Below, one piece after another: positions 51,522 through 61,800 of a stretch of DNA of 64,000 bases. This DNA comes from an uncultured Polaribacter sp. (GTDB lineage Bacteria; Bacteroidota; Bacteroidia; Flavobacteriales; Flavobacteriaceae): NCBI RefSeq assembly GCF_947501385.1, contig NZ_CANMVP010000007.1, forward strand, positions 105,321 through 169,320, in the 5' to 3' direction. Under the pieces are notes generated by a model that saw only the letters and a list, made by a program, of their open reading frames with translations, did not search any database and was not told the origin of the DNA. The first letter of the stretch is position 1; every line of letters begins with the position of its first letter. The translations under genes and the position numbers were made by a program.

Positions 51522-53192
51522 ATGAAAAACAACGAAGCTTATGTAATTGGAGTTGATTATGGCACTGCTTCTGTTCGTTCTATTCTTGTGAACGCCAATA
51601 ACGGAACTATTATTACCGAAGCTGAATATGAATATCCAAGATGGAAAAAGGGATTATATTGCAACCCCTCTAAAAATCAATTTCGTCAACACCCACTAGA
51701 TTATTTAGAGGGTTTGGAGTACACCATAAAAACGATTGTAGCAAATACGCCTCCTGAAATAGTTGCACAAATAAAAGCACTTTCATTAGGTACAACGGGT
51801 TCAACACCCATTGCAGTTTGTGAAAAAGGGATTCCATTAGCTTTACATGATGAGTTTAGCGAAAACCCCAATGCGATGTTTTTTCTTTGGAAAGATCATA
51901 CTGCTAAAAAAGAAGCTGATGAAATAAATGCACATGGAGAAAAATTTGAAACAAAATACCTACAATATTCAGGAGGAATTTATTCTTCAGAATGGTTTTG
52001 GGCAAAATTGCTTCACGCATTAAGAATGGATACAAAAGTTAGAAAAGCCTGTGTTTCTTGGGTAGAACATTGTGATTGGCTTCCTTTTTTATTAACAGGA
52101 GGAAATGATTATAAAAAAATAAAACGCAGTGTTTGTGCTGCCGGTCATAAAGCTTTGTGGGCTGATGAACATGGAGGTTTACCACCAAAAGATTTTTTTA
52201 CAAGTTTAGATGCTGTTTTTACAGCATTAGAACATCCTTTATTTTCAGAGGTTTATACCACAGATAAATTAGCAGGAAATTTATGTGCTGAATGGGCAGG
52301 AAAACTAGGTCTTTCAGAAAATGTAAAAATAGGAATAGGTGCATTAGATGCCCATTTAGGAGCTGTTGGTGGTCAAATAGAACCAGGTTACTTGAGTAAA
52401 GTTATGGGCACGTCAACCTGTGATATGCTGGTCATTCCAAAAAGTAAAATAAATAATAAAGTAGTTTCAGGAATAAGTGGTCAAGTAGATGGTTCTATAC
52501 TACCTGAAATGATTGGTTTTGAAGCTGGCCAATCTGCATTTGGAGATGTTTATGATTGGTTTAAAAAATTACTTACGGAAACTATCATTAAGTATATTTT
52601 AGATTCAGATATCGATAAAAGTAGCAAACAACAATTAATTAAAGAAATAGAAACTAACATTCTAAAAAAACTAGGTGAAGAAGCAAACCAATTACCTTTT
52701 GACGAAAATTCTGAATTAGCCATAGATTGGTTTAATGGAAGAAGAACACCAAATGCAAATCTTTACTTAAGAGGAGCGATTTTTAATTTAAATTTGGGTA
52801 GTGATGCACCAAGAGTCTATAGGAGCTTGGTAGAAGCTACATGTTTTGGATCAAAAAAAATAATAGATCATTTTATAGAACAAGGTGTGCAAATAAATGG
52901 CATTATTGCTTTAGGAGGTGTTGCAAAAAAATCAGGCTTTGTGATGCAAATGATGGCAGACGTACTTTCAACGTCTATAAAAGTAAATACATCAGAACAA
53001 ACCTGTGCCCTTGGTGCTGCAATGTTTGCCTCAGTTATTGCTGGTGTTCATAAAAATGTAACAACGGCAGTTTCTAGTATGGGACATGGTTTTGATAAAA
53101 TTTATAAACCTGATGAAACAAAATCAGAAATCTATAATAAACGTTATCAGAAGTATAAAAAAGCAGGAATTTTTTTGGATTTTAAAAACTAA
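51522..53192 (+). CDS. araB: Ribulokinase (AraB-type FGGY kinase)
   Basis: Encodes 556 residues, near the 566 of E. coli AraB and longer than FucK (about 480). It aligns with AraB throughout: VIGVDYGTASVRSILV, YPRWKKGLYCNPSKNQFRQH, LWKDHTAKKEADEI, YSGGIYSSEWFWAKLLH, GALDAHLGAVGG, GTSTCDMLVIPK, WFNGRRTPNANLYLRG and ALGGVAKKSGFV. AraB enzymes phosphorylate both L- and D-ribulose at C5. No L-arabinose isomerase (araA) or L-ribulose-phosphate epimerase (araD) gene is present, so the likely substrate is D-ribulose from FucI, giving D-ribulose 5-phosphate for the pentose phosphate pathway. Confidence 0.93.
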   Translation: MKNNEAYVIGVDYGTASVRSILVNANNGTIITEAEYEYPRWKKGLYCNPSKNQFRQHPLDYLEGLEYTIKTIVANTPPEIVAQIKALSLGTTGSTPIAVCEKGIPLALHDEFSENPNAMFFLWKDHTAKKEADEINAHGEKFETKYLQYSGGIYSSEWFWAKLLHALRMDTKVRKACVSWVEHCDWLPFLLTGGNDYKKIKRSVCAAGHKALWADEHGGLPPKDFFTSLDAVFTALEHPLFSEVYTTDKLAGNLCAEWAGKLGLSENVKIGIGALDAHLGAVGGQIEPGYLSKVMGTSTCDMLVIPKSKINNKVVSGISGQVDGSILPEMIGFEAGQSAFGDVYDWFKKLLTETIIKYILDSDIDKSSKQQLIKEIETNILKKLGEEANQLPFDENSELAIDWFNGRRTPNANLYLRGAIFNLNLGSDAPRVYRSLVEATCFGSKKIIDHFIEQGVQINGIIALGGVAKKSGFVMQMMADVLSTSIKVNTSEQTCALGAAMFASVIAGVHKNVTTAVSSMGHGFDKIYKPDETKSEIYNKRYQKYKKAGIFLDFKN

Positions 53193-53398
53193 TCTACAAG
53201 AGAAGCCATTAGTTTTGGTAGATTTTTAAAAGGGAGCATCTGAATCAAAAAGTTGCTTTTACTGTATAAATTCAATTTTAAATATGTAAATAATTTGACA
53301 AAAGCTTACCTCCCAATACAATATCTAATTTTCCTTTTAAATAAAAGATTTAATGACAATGGGGTGGAGTGTTAGTGTCATAAAATGTATTCTTTTAG

Positions 53399-54172
53399 TT
53401 AAGTATTTAAATCTAAGCGCCTTAAAAATTCTTGGAATTTCCTTTTAGAGACAGGCAGTTTTTCTTCATTTAACATCTTACAACTACTTCCTCCTCTATC
53501 ATTTATTACTTCTATAATTTTATTCAAATTGACAATAAAACTTTTATGCATTCTAAAAAATAATTTTTCTGGTAGCATTTTTTCATATGCACCCAAGTTT
53601 TTTGCAGAGACAATAATTGCTTCATTTTCCGTATGAATTTCAGTATATCTCCCGTCGGATTTACAGAATAGAATTTTATCAAATTCAACCAAATTAATTC
53701 TGTTTACTTCTGGAATAGGAAGATACTTTAAGGCGTTCTCTTTTTTAGAGGGATTAAGATTGTGAATTATTTTTTCTACTTGATCTTTGTTAGTGAAATT
53801 TTGCAATTGGTATTGTCTGTGTACCAAATTTACCGCAGTTACAATCTCTTTGATTCCAATAGGTTTTACAATATAAGACATTGCATTATAACTAAAAGAT
53901 TCCAAAATATATTCTTCATAGGCGGTTACAAAAACAACAATATAGTCGTATGGCTTTATTTTAAGCAGTACATCAAAAGCAGTGCCTATATCTAATTTGA
54001 TATCTAGAAATAATACTTTAGGTTGAAGTTCATTGATAATATTTTCCGCTTCTTTTGCATTGTTTGAAGTAGCAATAACATCTATTGAATGTGTGGCATA
54101 ATCTTCTAGGGTGGAATTTAATATGTCTATATTTTGATTTTCATCATCTACAATGATTGCTGATAATTTCAT
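53399..54172 (-). CDS. LytTR-family response regulator
   Basis: Encodes 257 residues. Receiver domain about 3-120 (acidic pair D9-D10, phospho-acceptor Asp in LFLDIKLD, Lys in IVKPIG). A LytTR DNA-binding domain about 155-255 (FCKSDGRYTEIHTENEAII, RMHKSFIVNLNKI). It is the downstream member of a tandem pair with 54249-55028, with 76 bp between them. It is presumably phosphorylated by the sensor kinase at 55284-58388, and no other kinase is in the vicinity. Confidence 0.93.
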   Translation of the reverse strand: MKLSAIIVDDENQNIDILNSTLEDYATHSIDVIATSNNAKEAENIINELQPKVLFLDIKLDIGTAFDVLLKIKPYDYIVVFVTAYEEYILESFSYNAMSYIVKPIGIKEIVTAVNLVHRQYQLQNFTNKDQVEKIIHNLNPSKKENALKYLPIPEVNRINLVEFDKILFCKSDGRYTEIHTENEAIIVSAKNLGAYEKMLPEKLFFRMHKSFIVNLNKIIEVINDRGGSSCKMLNEEKLPVSKRKFQEFLRRLDLNT

Positions 54173-54248
54173 AAGCGAAAACTTTAGGCTCTGGTTAACT
54201 ATTTAAAATGAATATCTTAAAGTTTCTTTGGTCATTTTTTGTGCTGTT

Positions 54249-55028
54249 TTAATCAACTAAGTTTATCTTTTGGTATATTTCTGAAGTTTTATTTTTTGCT
54301 AAGGATAATAATTTACCACTGTGTAGTTTACAGTAATTTCCATCCTCTTTGATGATCGATTCTACTTGAGATAAATTCACTAAAAAGTTTTTATGAATTC
54401 TAGAGAAGTATTTACTGGATAGCTTTTCTTCGTAATAATCTATATTTTTTTCAGAAATCTGAATTCGTCCATCAATAAGATAAGCTTGCGTAAAATTCTC
54501 TTTAGATTCGCAATATAAAATAAAATCTTGTCGAATATAACTTACAGGTTCTTTGGCTGTTTTGTTATAAATTTCTAAGAATTTTTTATGATCATTAGCC
54601 TCAAGATTATGAATTATGCTTTCTATTTTTTTTATTTGACTCTTGCCTGTAAAATTTTGTAACTGATATTGTTTATATGCAAGAGTTACCGAAGTAGTAA
54701 CTTCTTTGATATTAATAGGTTTTACAATGTAATATACTGCATTGTAGTTAAAAGATTCTAGTATAAATTCTTTGTGAGAGGTTACAAAAACCACAATATA
54801 ATTGTATGGTTTTATTTTACGCAATAAATCAAATGAAGTACCTATATCTAGCTGTATATCTAGAAATAGTAGTGTTGGTTGAAGTTGATTAATCAGATCT
54901 TCAGCCTCTTTTGTATTGTCTGAAGTAGCAACAACTTTAATAGTATTTGAAGCATGTTTCTTAAGAATATAGCTTAATGCTTTTGTACTTTGGTTGTCAT
55001 CATCGATAATAATCGCAGATAATTTCAT
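54249..55028 (-). CDS. LytTR-family response regulator, paralogue
   Basis: Encodes 259 residues with the same order: receiver (LFLDIQLD acceptor, IVKPIN) and LytTR domain (YCESKENFTQAYLIDGRI, RIHKNFLVNLSQ). The receiver half is nearly colinear with that of 53399-54172 (KEAEDLINQLQP, GTSFDLLRKIKPYNYIVVFVT), while the DNA-binding half has diverged, so the two probably recognise different sites. A tetranucleotide repeat 150 bp upstream (55178-55208) may alter its expression. Confidence 0.93.
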   Translation of the reverse strand: MKLSAIIIDDDNQSTKALSYILKKHASNTIKVVATSDNTKEAEDLINQLQPTLLFLDIQLDIGTSFDLLRKIKPYNYIVVFVTSHKEFILESFNYNAVYYIVKPINIKEVTTSVTLAYKQYQLQNFTGKSQIKKIESIIHNLEANDHKKFLEIYNKTAKEPVSYIRQDFILYCESKENFTQAYLIDGRIQISEKNIDYYEEKLSSKYFSRIHKNFLVNLSQVESIIKEDGNYCKLHSGKLLSLAKNKTSEIYQKINLVD

Positions 55029-55160
55029 GATCTCTAATTTAATAGTTGGGGGATCATAATTAATTTAACAATGGGTAAATGTATGAAATAACATTAATAT
55101 TGTTTGCTAATTTAGTTAAAATAGTAAACAAAATAAACATATTTAAAATTCAAGACTTTA

Positions 55161-55209
<49 letters not shown>

Positions 55210-55283
55210 CGTTGATTGTATCTTTTAAACCAGAAGATATTACTATTGAATATATTTTGGTTCTTTCTTTTTGTGATAGCTTA

Positions 55284-58200
55284 TTATTTAATGTTCATTG
55301 AAGAAAAAAACTTAGTGCTAATGATTACTTTAGTGCCAAAATTGTTATGGGTTTCTGGTGTTAAATCTATAATTTTAATCTGAATACTATCTTTATTAAT
55401 TGTATTGTTCATGTGTAGGTAATTTTTAAAAATATTTGAAGACAACGAACTTGTTTTTAAAATACTATTACGCTGTATCGCTAAAGATGCTTTTCGCCCA
55501 ATACCATTATCAAAGACTATTATTTCTAGTTTGTTGTTAGTTAATTGAAATGAAATTTCTAGTTTTTTCAAGCCTTTCTTAGGTTTTAACCCATGTATAA
55601 TAGCATTTTCAATATGAGGCTGTATTAATAACGTTGGAATATACATATTTTTAGGATCGATATTCGGATTAACTTTTATAGTAAAAGATAATTCATCGTT
55701 TAACCGCATCTGATTTAAAATCAAATAAGAATTAAGATATGCAATTTCTTTTTCAAGAGATACTTTTTTAAGTCGGCTTAAATCTAAAGTCTTTCTTATT
55801 AAATTTGTAAATTCTTTAAAATAGAGATCAATTTCTTCACGTTTTTTATGTATCAATATATTCTGTAAATTATTAATCGTATTGTATAAAAAATGAGGAT
55901 TCATTTGAGCTTGAATAACTTTTAACTTTAATTGATCTATGTTCTTTTGGTTGTTGTATTTTAGGAGCCTTAAAAATTCTTTATGCCGCATGAAAGCATA
56001 TAACAAAACCAATACAGACCCTACTATTAGAAAAATAAACCAAGATTGTTTATAAAATATCTTATTTACAAAAATTTCATAACTCAATATATTAGAATCG
56101 TTACCTCTATAGGATGCTTTTACCTCCAGTATATGTTTTCCTTCACGTAGTGCTTGTAATTCTAACAATCCATTATTATTAAATGCTGTCCAATGATTTG
56201 TTCTGTCTAAAATCCTGTAGTAATAGTTTATTTTATCGGCCTTAAAAAGACCTAAATTAGTGGCAAATTGTAAACAAATGTTAGCTGCTTTATAGGGTAG
56301 TTTAAATTCATTTACAGTTATTAAATCAATGGTATCTTGATCTGTACAATTGTTAACAAGCATTAGTTTTGAAAACGTTTTTCCCTTTAAAATATCCTTG
56401 CTTTTAAATTGAATGAAACCATTCATTCCACCAAATAAAAGAGTGCCATTTTTTAATTTTAAAAAGGAGTTTGTATTAAATTCATTATCTGGCAATCCAT
56501 CTAAAGTAGAGTAGCGTTGTTTTTCTTGGGGAGAAGCTATGTTAAAATGATACAGACCATTAAAAGTCGCTACCCAAATATCATCAGCATCTTGCAGAAT
56601 ATTAGCAATTTTTAAATAGTTCGTTTTAAAAAACTCATCACTTATTACTGTTTCCGTTAGTAGATTCACTTTAAGAATATCATTACTATCTAATAGTATC
56701 CAAAGTTCATGTTTGGTATCTGTTAAAAACAATCGCTTTACTTTTTGATTCTTTAGTTTTTTGGTAAGCGCTGAGAATACTAATTTTTGAACCACTTCAT
56801 AATTGGTATTTAATTTTAGAATACCATGACTACCAGATAGCCAAAAATTTTGTGCATCATCTTTAAGAATAAAATCAACATGTGTTAATTTGATATTGTT
56901 GTTAATTTTACTTTTTGAGGTAAGTTTTTCTGTGTTCGCACTAAATTCATACAGCCCTTTTTCTGAAGGGATGATTAATTTGAAAGCGTCCGCATCTTTA
57001 AAAAGTAAAAAATGGTTCTGACTGTATAATTTATTAAAGTGATAATATTTATGAGAATAATTTTTTAGGTTTATTTTTAATAATTGATCCCATCCAAACA
57101 TCCAGAGATTTGAATGGCTATCAATTTCCATATCATACGTTTTTATGTGTGCATTATATGCTTGTGTATTTAAATTGAGGCTATCAGAAATTTTATAAAA
57201 CTGATTGTTTTTTTTTTTGTATAAACCTTGTCTACTTTGTACATATAAGGTGCCATCAATACTTTCTGTTAACGGTCTTACGATGGTATTAAGATTTTTA
57301 TTAAGGAATCCATCAAAGAGCTTATCGTTAGTTAATTGTATCACATCAATAGCGTTTCCAGAGAGAACAGCTATTTCATCAGCACCCAAAGCGATAGCAC
57401 TTCCAATGCCTGATAATTTTATGGATTTCTCAAGTATTAATTCTGGTATTTTAGTGTTGGTCTGTAATGAAAAACAATTTAATATATTACCTTTAATACT
57501 CAATAAATCGAGACTGCTATTTTTTCTAATAGAATGATCTTTCGGAATTAATTTTGTAAAACTAACCTTATTTAAGTCTGCTATATTAGAGGAATCTCTA
57601 GAAAGCACCTTAGGCAATTCTGCAAAGTGGCAATCGAGCGTTTTACTATACGTAATGGTATACATAATATTATTATACTTATAAAATCCAGACGATTTAG
57701 AATTTCTTAAATATCCAACTTCAAAGGGACGTAACTGGATGATTTTATTACCACTAATAAATGGCAAATCTTCCAATTTATATGCAGTGCCATTAACCAT
57801 ATAAAAAAAATGATGAGCTCCTCTAATGATTATTTTACCGTTTACCATAAAGATAAAAGGAATGTATTCCTCATTTCTAGAAGATATTTTATCTGGTAGC
57901 GTAATATTTTTAAATGAAGTATAATTTGTGTTAAACTTAATTACACTATTTGAATTGCTGTTCATCCAAACATTTCCATCATGGTCTCCAAGTATTTTGG
58001 TTGGGTAAATAGAATCAAGAGATAACCATTTCCCTTTTTGAGTGTCTATATTAAATCTGTAAATGTGAGATGAATTACTTAGTAACCATAGTTCATTGTT
58101 ATTTACTAAAATAAGATTCGTAACTCTTCCAATTTTAATTCCTCGGTTATTCAGTTTTTCAAAAGGGAAGAAAAAATTGGTAGTACCTGTTTCTTTTACA

Positions 58201-58388
58201 ATGCCTTGTGGATTCGCATACCATAGCATACCATTACTGTCGTAAACCATTGCTCTATTTTTAAAAACTTTAGAAGCTCCTTTACTATCAATGGAAATTG
58301 TTCTAATGTTTTGAGATAACAGGGTACCACAAGTAAAAACAAAAGCAAAGAAAAATAAGAAATATAATTTATTTGATAAGAATTTCAA
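55284..58388 (-). CDS. Beta-propeller/Y_Y_Y sensor histidine kinase (LytS-type)
   Basis: Encodes 1034 residues. Signal peptide about 1-25. Residues about 30-660 form periplasmic two-component propeller repeats (for example DHDGNVWMNSNS, ADDIWVATFNGLYHF). About 690-765 form a Y_Y_Y domain (YYYRILDRTNHW), one membrane helix lies near 775-795 (FIFLIVGSVLVLLYAFM), then the LytS-type kinase with QMNPHFLYNTINNLQNIL (phospho-His in the NPHFLYN motif) and an HATPase domain with PTLLIQPHIENAIIHG. It senses an extracellular or periplasmic signal, possibly a glycan, and phosphorylates the two LytTR regulators downstream on the same strand. It is divergent to the giant surface protein gene. Confidence 0.92.
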   Translation of the reverse strand: MKFLSNKLYFLFFFAFVFTCGTLLSQNIRTISIDSKGASKVFKNRAMVYDSNGMLWYANPQGIVKETGTTNFFFPFEKLNNRGIKIGRVTNLILVNNNELWLLSNSSHIYRFNIDTQKGKWLSLDSIYPTKILGDHDGNVWMNSNSNSVIKFNTNYTSFKNITLPDKISSRNEEYIPFIFMVNGKIIIRGAHHFFYMVNGTAYKLEDLPFISGNKIIQLRPFEVGYLRNSKSSGFYKYNNIMYTITYSKTLDCHFAELPKVLSRDSSNIADLNKVSFTKLIPKDHSIRKNSSLDLLSIKGNILNCFSLQTNTKIPELILEKSIKLSGIGSAIALGADEIAVLSGNAIDVIQLTNDKLFDGFLNKNLNTIVRPLTESIDGTLYVQSRQGLYKKKNNQFYKISDSLNLNTQAYNAHIKTYDMEIDSHSNLWMFGWDQLLKINLKNYSHKYYHFNKLYSQNHFLLFKDADAFKLIIPSEKGLYEFSANTEKLTSKSKINNNIKLTHVDFILKDDAQNFWLSGSHGILKLNTNYEVVQKLVFSALTKKLKNQKVKRLFLTDTKHELWILLDSNDILKVNLLTETVISDEFFKTNYLKIANILQDADDIWVATFNGLYHFNIASPQEKQRYSTLDGLPDNEFNTNSFLKLKNGTLLFGGMNGFIQFKSKDILKGKTFSKLMLVNNCTDQDTIDLITVNEFKLPYKAANICLQFATNLGLFKADKINYYYRILDRTNHWTAFNNNGLLELQALREGKHILEVKASYRGNDSNILSYEIFVNKIFYKQSWFIFLIVGSVLVLLYAFMRHKEFLRLLKYNNQKNIDQLKLKVIQAQMNPHFLYNTINNLQNILIHKKREEIDLYFKEFTNLIRKTLDLSRLKKVSLEKEIAYLNSYLILNQMRLNDELSFTIKVNPNIDPKNMYIPTLLIQPHIENAIIHGLKPKKGLKKLEISFQLTNNKLEIIVFDNGIGRKASLAIQRNSILKTSSLSSNIFKNYLHMNNTINKDSIQIKIIDLTPETHNNFGTKVIISTKFFSSMNIK

Positions 58389-58865
58389 GAGGCGTTTTTT
58401 TTAATCTTGTTTGTAAGATTTTTCATTAGATGGCATCGATTTCTTTTCTTTTAGAAATTTTTTTTAGAAATATAATGTAATGTAAATAAAGAAAATGTCT
58501 TTAGTATTAAAATAAAGAGTTTTTTAATAGATATGTGCATTTTTTTAATAGATACTTAATTGGCAAAGATTATACTATAGATACACCCCTATTTTTAGCA
58601 CTTATTTAAACGTTTATTACACGAAACACATCAATTTCATATTTTTTAAAGCGAAAAATAAATACAAATAGTTAACAATCAAGTTGTTGTATATTTTTGT
58701 AAATGCTTCCTTATGAAACGTTCGTTACATGATTTTTAGGTTAATGCTCAATCATACATACATTTGTACCCAGTAAACTCCGATACCCCCCTATTCGTAA
58801 ATCTTATAAGACTTTCCCCAATCTTAAGATAATTTTCAAAAAAAATAATTTAAATAAATTGAAAA
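58389..58865. promoter_or_regulatory. Divergent intergenic region before the giant surface protein
   Basis: A 477-bp AT-rich stretch between the sensor kinase and the giant gene. The best promoter for the plus-strand gene is a -7 element TACATTTG at 58759-58766 (exact TAnnTTTG; no good -33). A LytTR-type direct repeat could not be assigned by eye. A core TAAACGTTTA at 58606-58615 resembles the LacI operator (12 of 16), probably by chance. No small coding sequence is evident. Confidence 0.4.
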
Positions 58866-61800
58866 ATGAATAAAAAGTTACGCATTAATTTTTTCGTCTT
58901 TACAGCACTATTTTTAGTTGTATTTAGCAGTAATGCACAAGTAGGGGTAGGTACACCATTACCCAATGCTTCTTCTATGTTAGATATTGAGTCTAGCTCA
59001 AGAGGAGTTTTAATTCCTAGAGTTACTCTAACAGGTACAATAGATAACACAACTATGGCCAATGGCAATGTTGAAAGTTTATTGGTGTACAATACGGCAA
59101 CAGCGAGTGATGTATTTCCTGGATATTATTACTGGAGTGGTAGTAGGTGGATTCGGTTTGTTGCTGAGCAAGACGTAACAGCACTTCAAACGGTAACTAC
59201 ATTAATATATAATAATGTGGCAAATACATTAACGTATACTGATGAGAGCGGTGTTAATAATATAATAAATCTTTTAGACTTAGTAGATGGCAATGAAACA
59301 CTAACTACTTTGGTGTATGATGGAACAGCCAACACACTTACTTATAAAGACGAAGACGGGTCCTCTAATACAATTAGTTTAGTAGATTTAGTTGGAGCAA
59401 ACGAAACACTAACCACATTAGTAGACAATGGTAATGGTACCATGACCTATAAAGGTGAAGACGGTATTTCTAATATCATCACAACCTCAGTAGATGGCGA
59501 TAATGTATTTATAACCAATGTAGATGTAGATGGCGATGGTGTTCCAGACAATGTAACCATTCAAGAATTTATAAATAATATTACCAATATTGTTAAAGGA
59601 GAAGAAACCTTAACGGTGTTAGGTACTTCACTAGACGGGTTAGATGGTATTGCAGGCAATGCAGATGATGCTACTGTATTAACATATTTAGATGAAGATG
59701 GTACCACAAATACTGTTGATTTATCTGAAGTAGTAGGAGCCATCACCATAAATAATATTGACATTGATGGAGATGGCGTTCCAGACAACGTAACCTTCCA
59801 AGAATTTATAGACAATATAAAAAATGTTGTTCAGGCAAACGAAACACTAACCACTTTAGTAGACAATGGTAACGGTACCATGACCTATAAAGGTGAAGAC
59901 GGTATTTCTAATATCATCACAACCTCAGTAGATGGCGATAATGTATTTATAACCAACATAGATGTAGATGGCGATGGCGTTCCAGACAATGTAACCATTC
60001 AAGAATTTATAAATAATATTACCAATATTGTTAAAGGAGAAGAAACATTAACAGTAGTAGGTACTTCACCAGACGGATTAGATGGTATTGCAGGCAATGC
60101 AGATGATGCTATTGTATTAACATATTTAGATGAAGAAGGTACTACAAATACTGTTGATTTATCTGAAGTAGTAGGAGCCATCACTATAAATAATATTGAC
60201 ATTGATGGAGATGGCGTTCCAGACAACGTAACCTTCCAAGAATTTATAGACAATATAGAAAATATTATAGAAGCCAATGAAACATTAACCACATTGGTTT
60301 ATAATGGCACTACAGAAGTGTTAACCTATACAGATGAAGATGGAAATGCCACCCCAATCGATTTAGGAACCATTATCAACGGGTCAGGAACTGCCGCTAG
60401 CATTGTAGACAATGGAGATGGTACGATGACCTATACCGATTCAGATGGCAATATCTTTACCATCAACACAACTACTATTGCCAACAATGTTTTGGTTACA
60501 GACGGCACCGTAGATATTGATGGTGATGGAATTAACGACAACAATGTAACAGTACAAGATGTTTTAAACAACATTAACAATATAACAGCGGCCAATGAAA
60601 CATTAACCACATTGGTTTATAATGGCACTACAGAAGTGTTAACCTATACAGATGAAGATGGAAATGCCACCCCAATCGATTTAGGAACCATTATCAACGG
60701 GTCAGGAACTGCCGCTAGCATTGTAGACAATGGAGATGGTACGATGACTTATACCGATTCAGATGGCAATATCTTTACCATCAACACAACTACTATTGCC
60801 AACAATGTTCTGGTTACAGACGGCACCGTAGATATTGATGGTGATGGAATTAACGACAACAATGTAACAGTACAAGATGTTTTGAACAACATTAACAATA
60901 TAACAGCAGCCAACGAAACATTAACCACATTGGTTTATAATGGTACTACAGAAGTGTTAACCTATACAGATGAAGATGGAAATGCCACCCCAATAGATTT
61001 AGGAACCATTATCAACGGCTCAGGAACTGCCGCTAGCATTGTAGACAATGGAGATGGTACGATGACTTATACCGATTCAGATGGCAATATCTTTACCATC
61101 AACACAACTACTATAGCCAACAATGTTTTGGTTACAGACGGCACCGTAGATATTGATGGTGATGGAATTAACGACAACAATGTATCAGTACAAGATGTTT
61201 TAAACAACATTAGCAATATAACAGCGGCCAATGAAACATTAACCACATTGGTTTATAATGGCACTACAGAAGTGTTAACCTATACAGATGAAGATGGAAA
61301 TGCCACCCCAATCGATTTAGGAACCATTATCAACGGGTCAGGAACTGCCGCTAGCATTGTAGACAATGGAGATGGTACGATGACCTATACCGATTCAGAT
61401 GGCAATATCTTTACCATCAACACAACTACTATAGCCAACAATGTTTTGGTTACAGACGGCACCGTAGATATTGATGGTGATGGAATTAACGACAACAATG
61501 TAACAGTACAAGATGTTCTGAACAACATTAGCAATATAACAGCGGCCAATGAAACATTAACCACATTGGTTTATAATGGCACTACAGAAGTGTTAACCTA
61601 TACAGATGAAGATGGAAATGCCACCCCAATCGATTTAGGAACCATTATCAACGGGTCAGGAACTGCCGCTAGCATTGTAGACAATGGAGATGGTACGATG
61701 ACTTATACCGATTCAGATGGCAATATCTTTACCATCAACACAACTACTATTGCCAACAATGTTTTGGTTACAGACGGCACCGTAGATATTGATGGTGATG

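Noticed and set aside
47123..53192. Fucoidan or L-fucose locus
   Set aside because: FucI and FucP suggest it at first, but there is no fucosidase, fuculose-1-phosphate aldolase or FucK-type kinase; the kinase is AraB-type and the hydrolase is GH172. L-fucose is not fully excluded.
58603..58618. Fifth LacI operator before the giant gene
   Set aside because: Only the central TAAACGTTTA core matches (12 of 16), its position is far from the likely promoter, and AT-rich palindromes of this kind can arise by chance.
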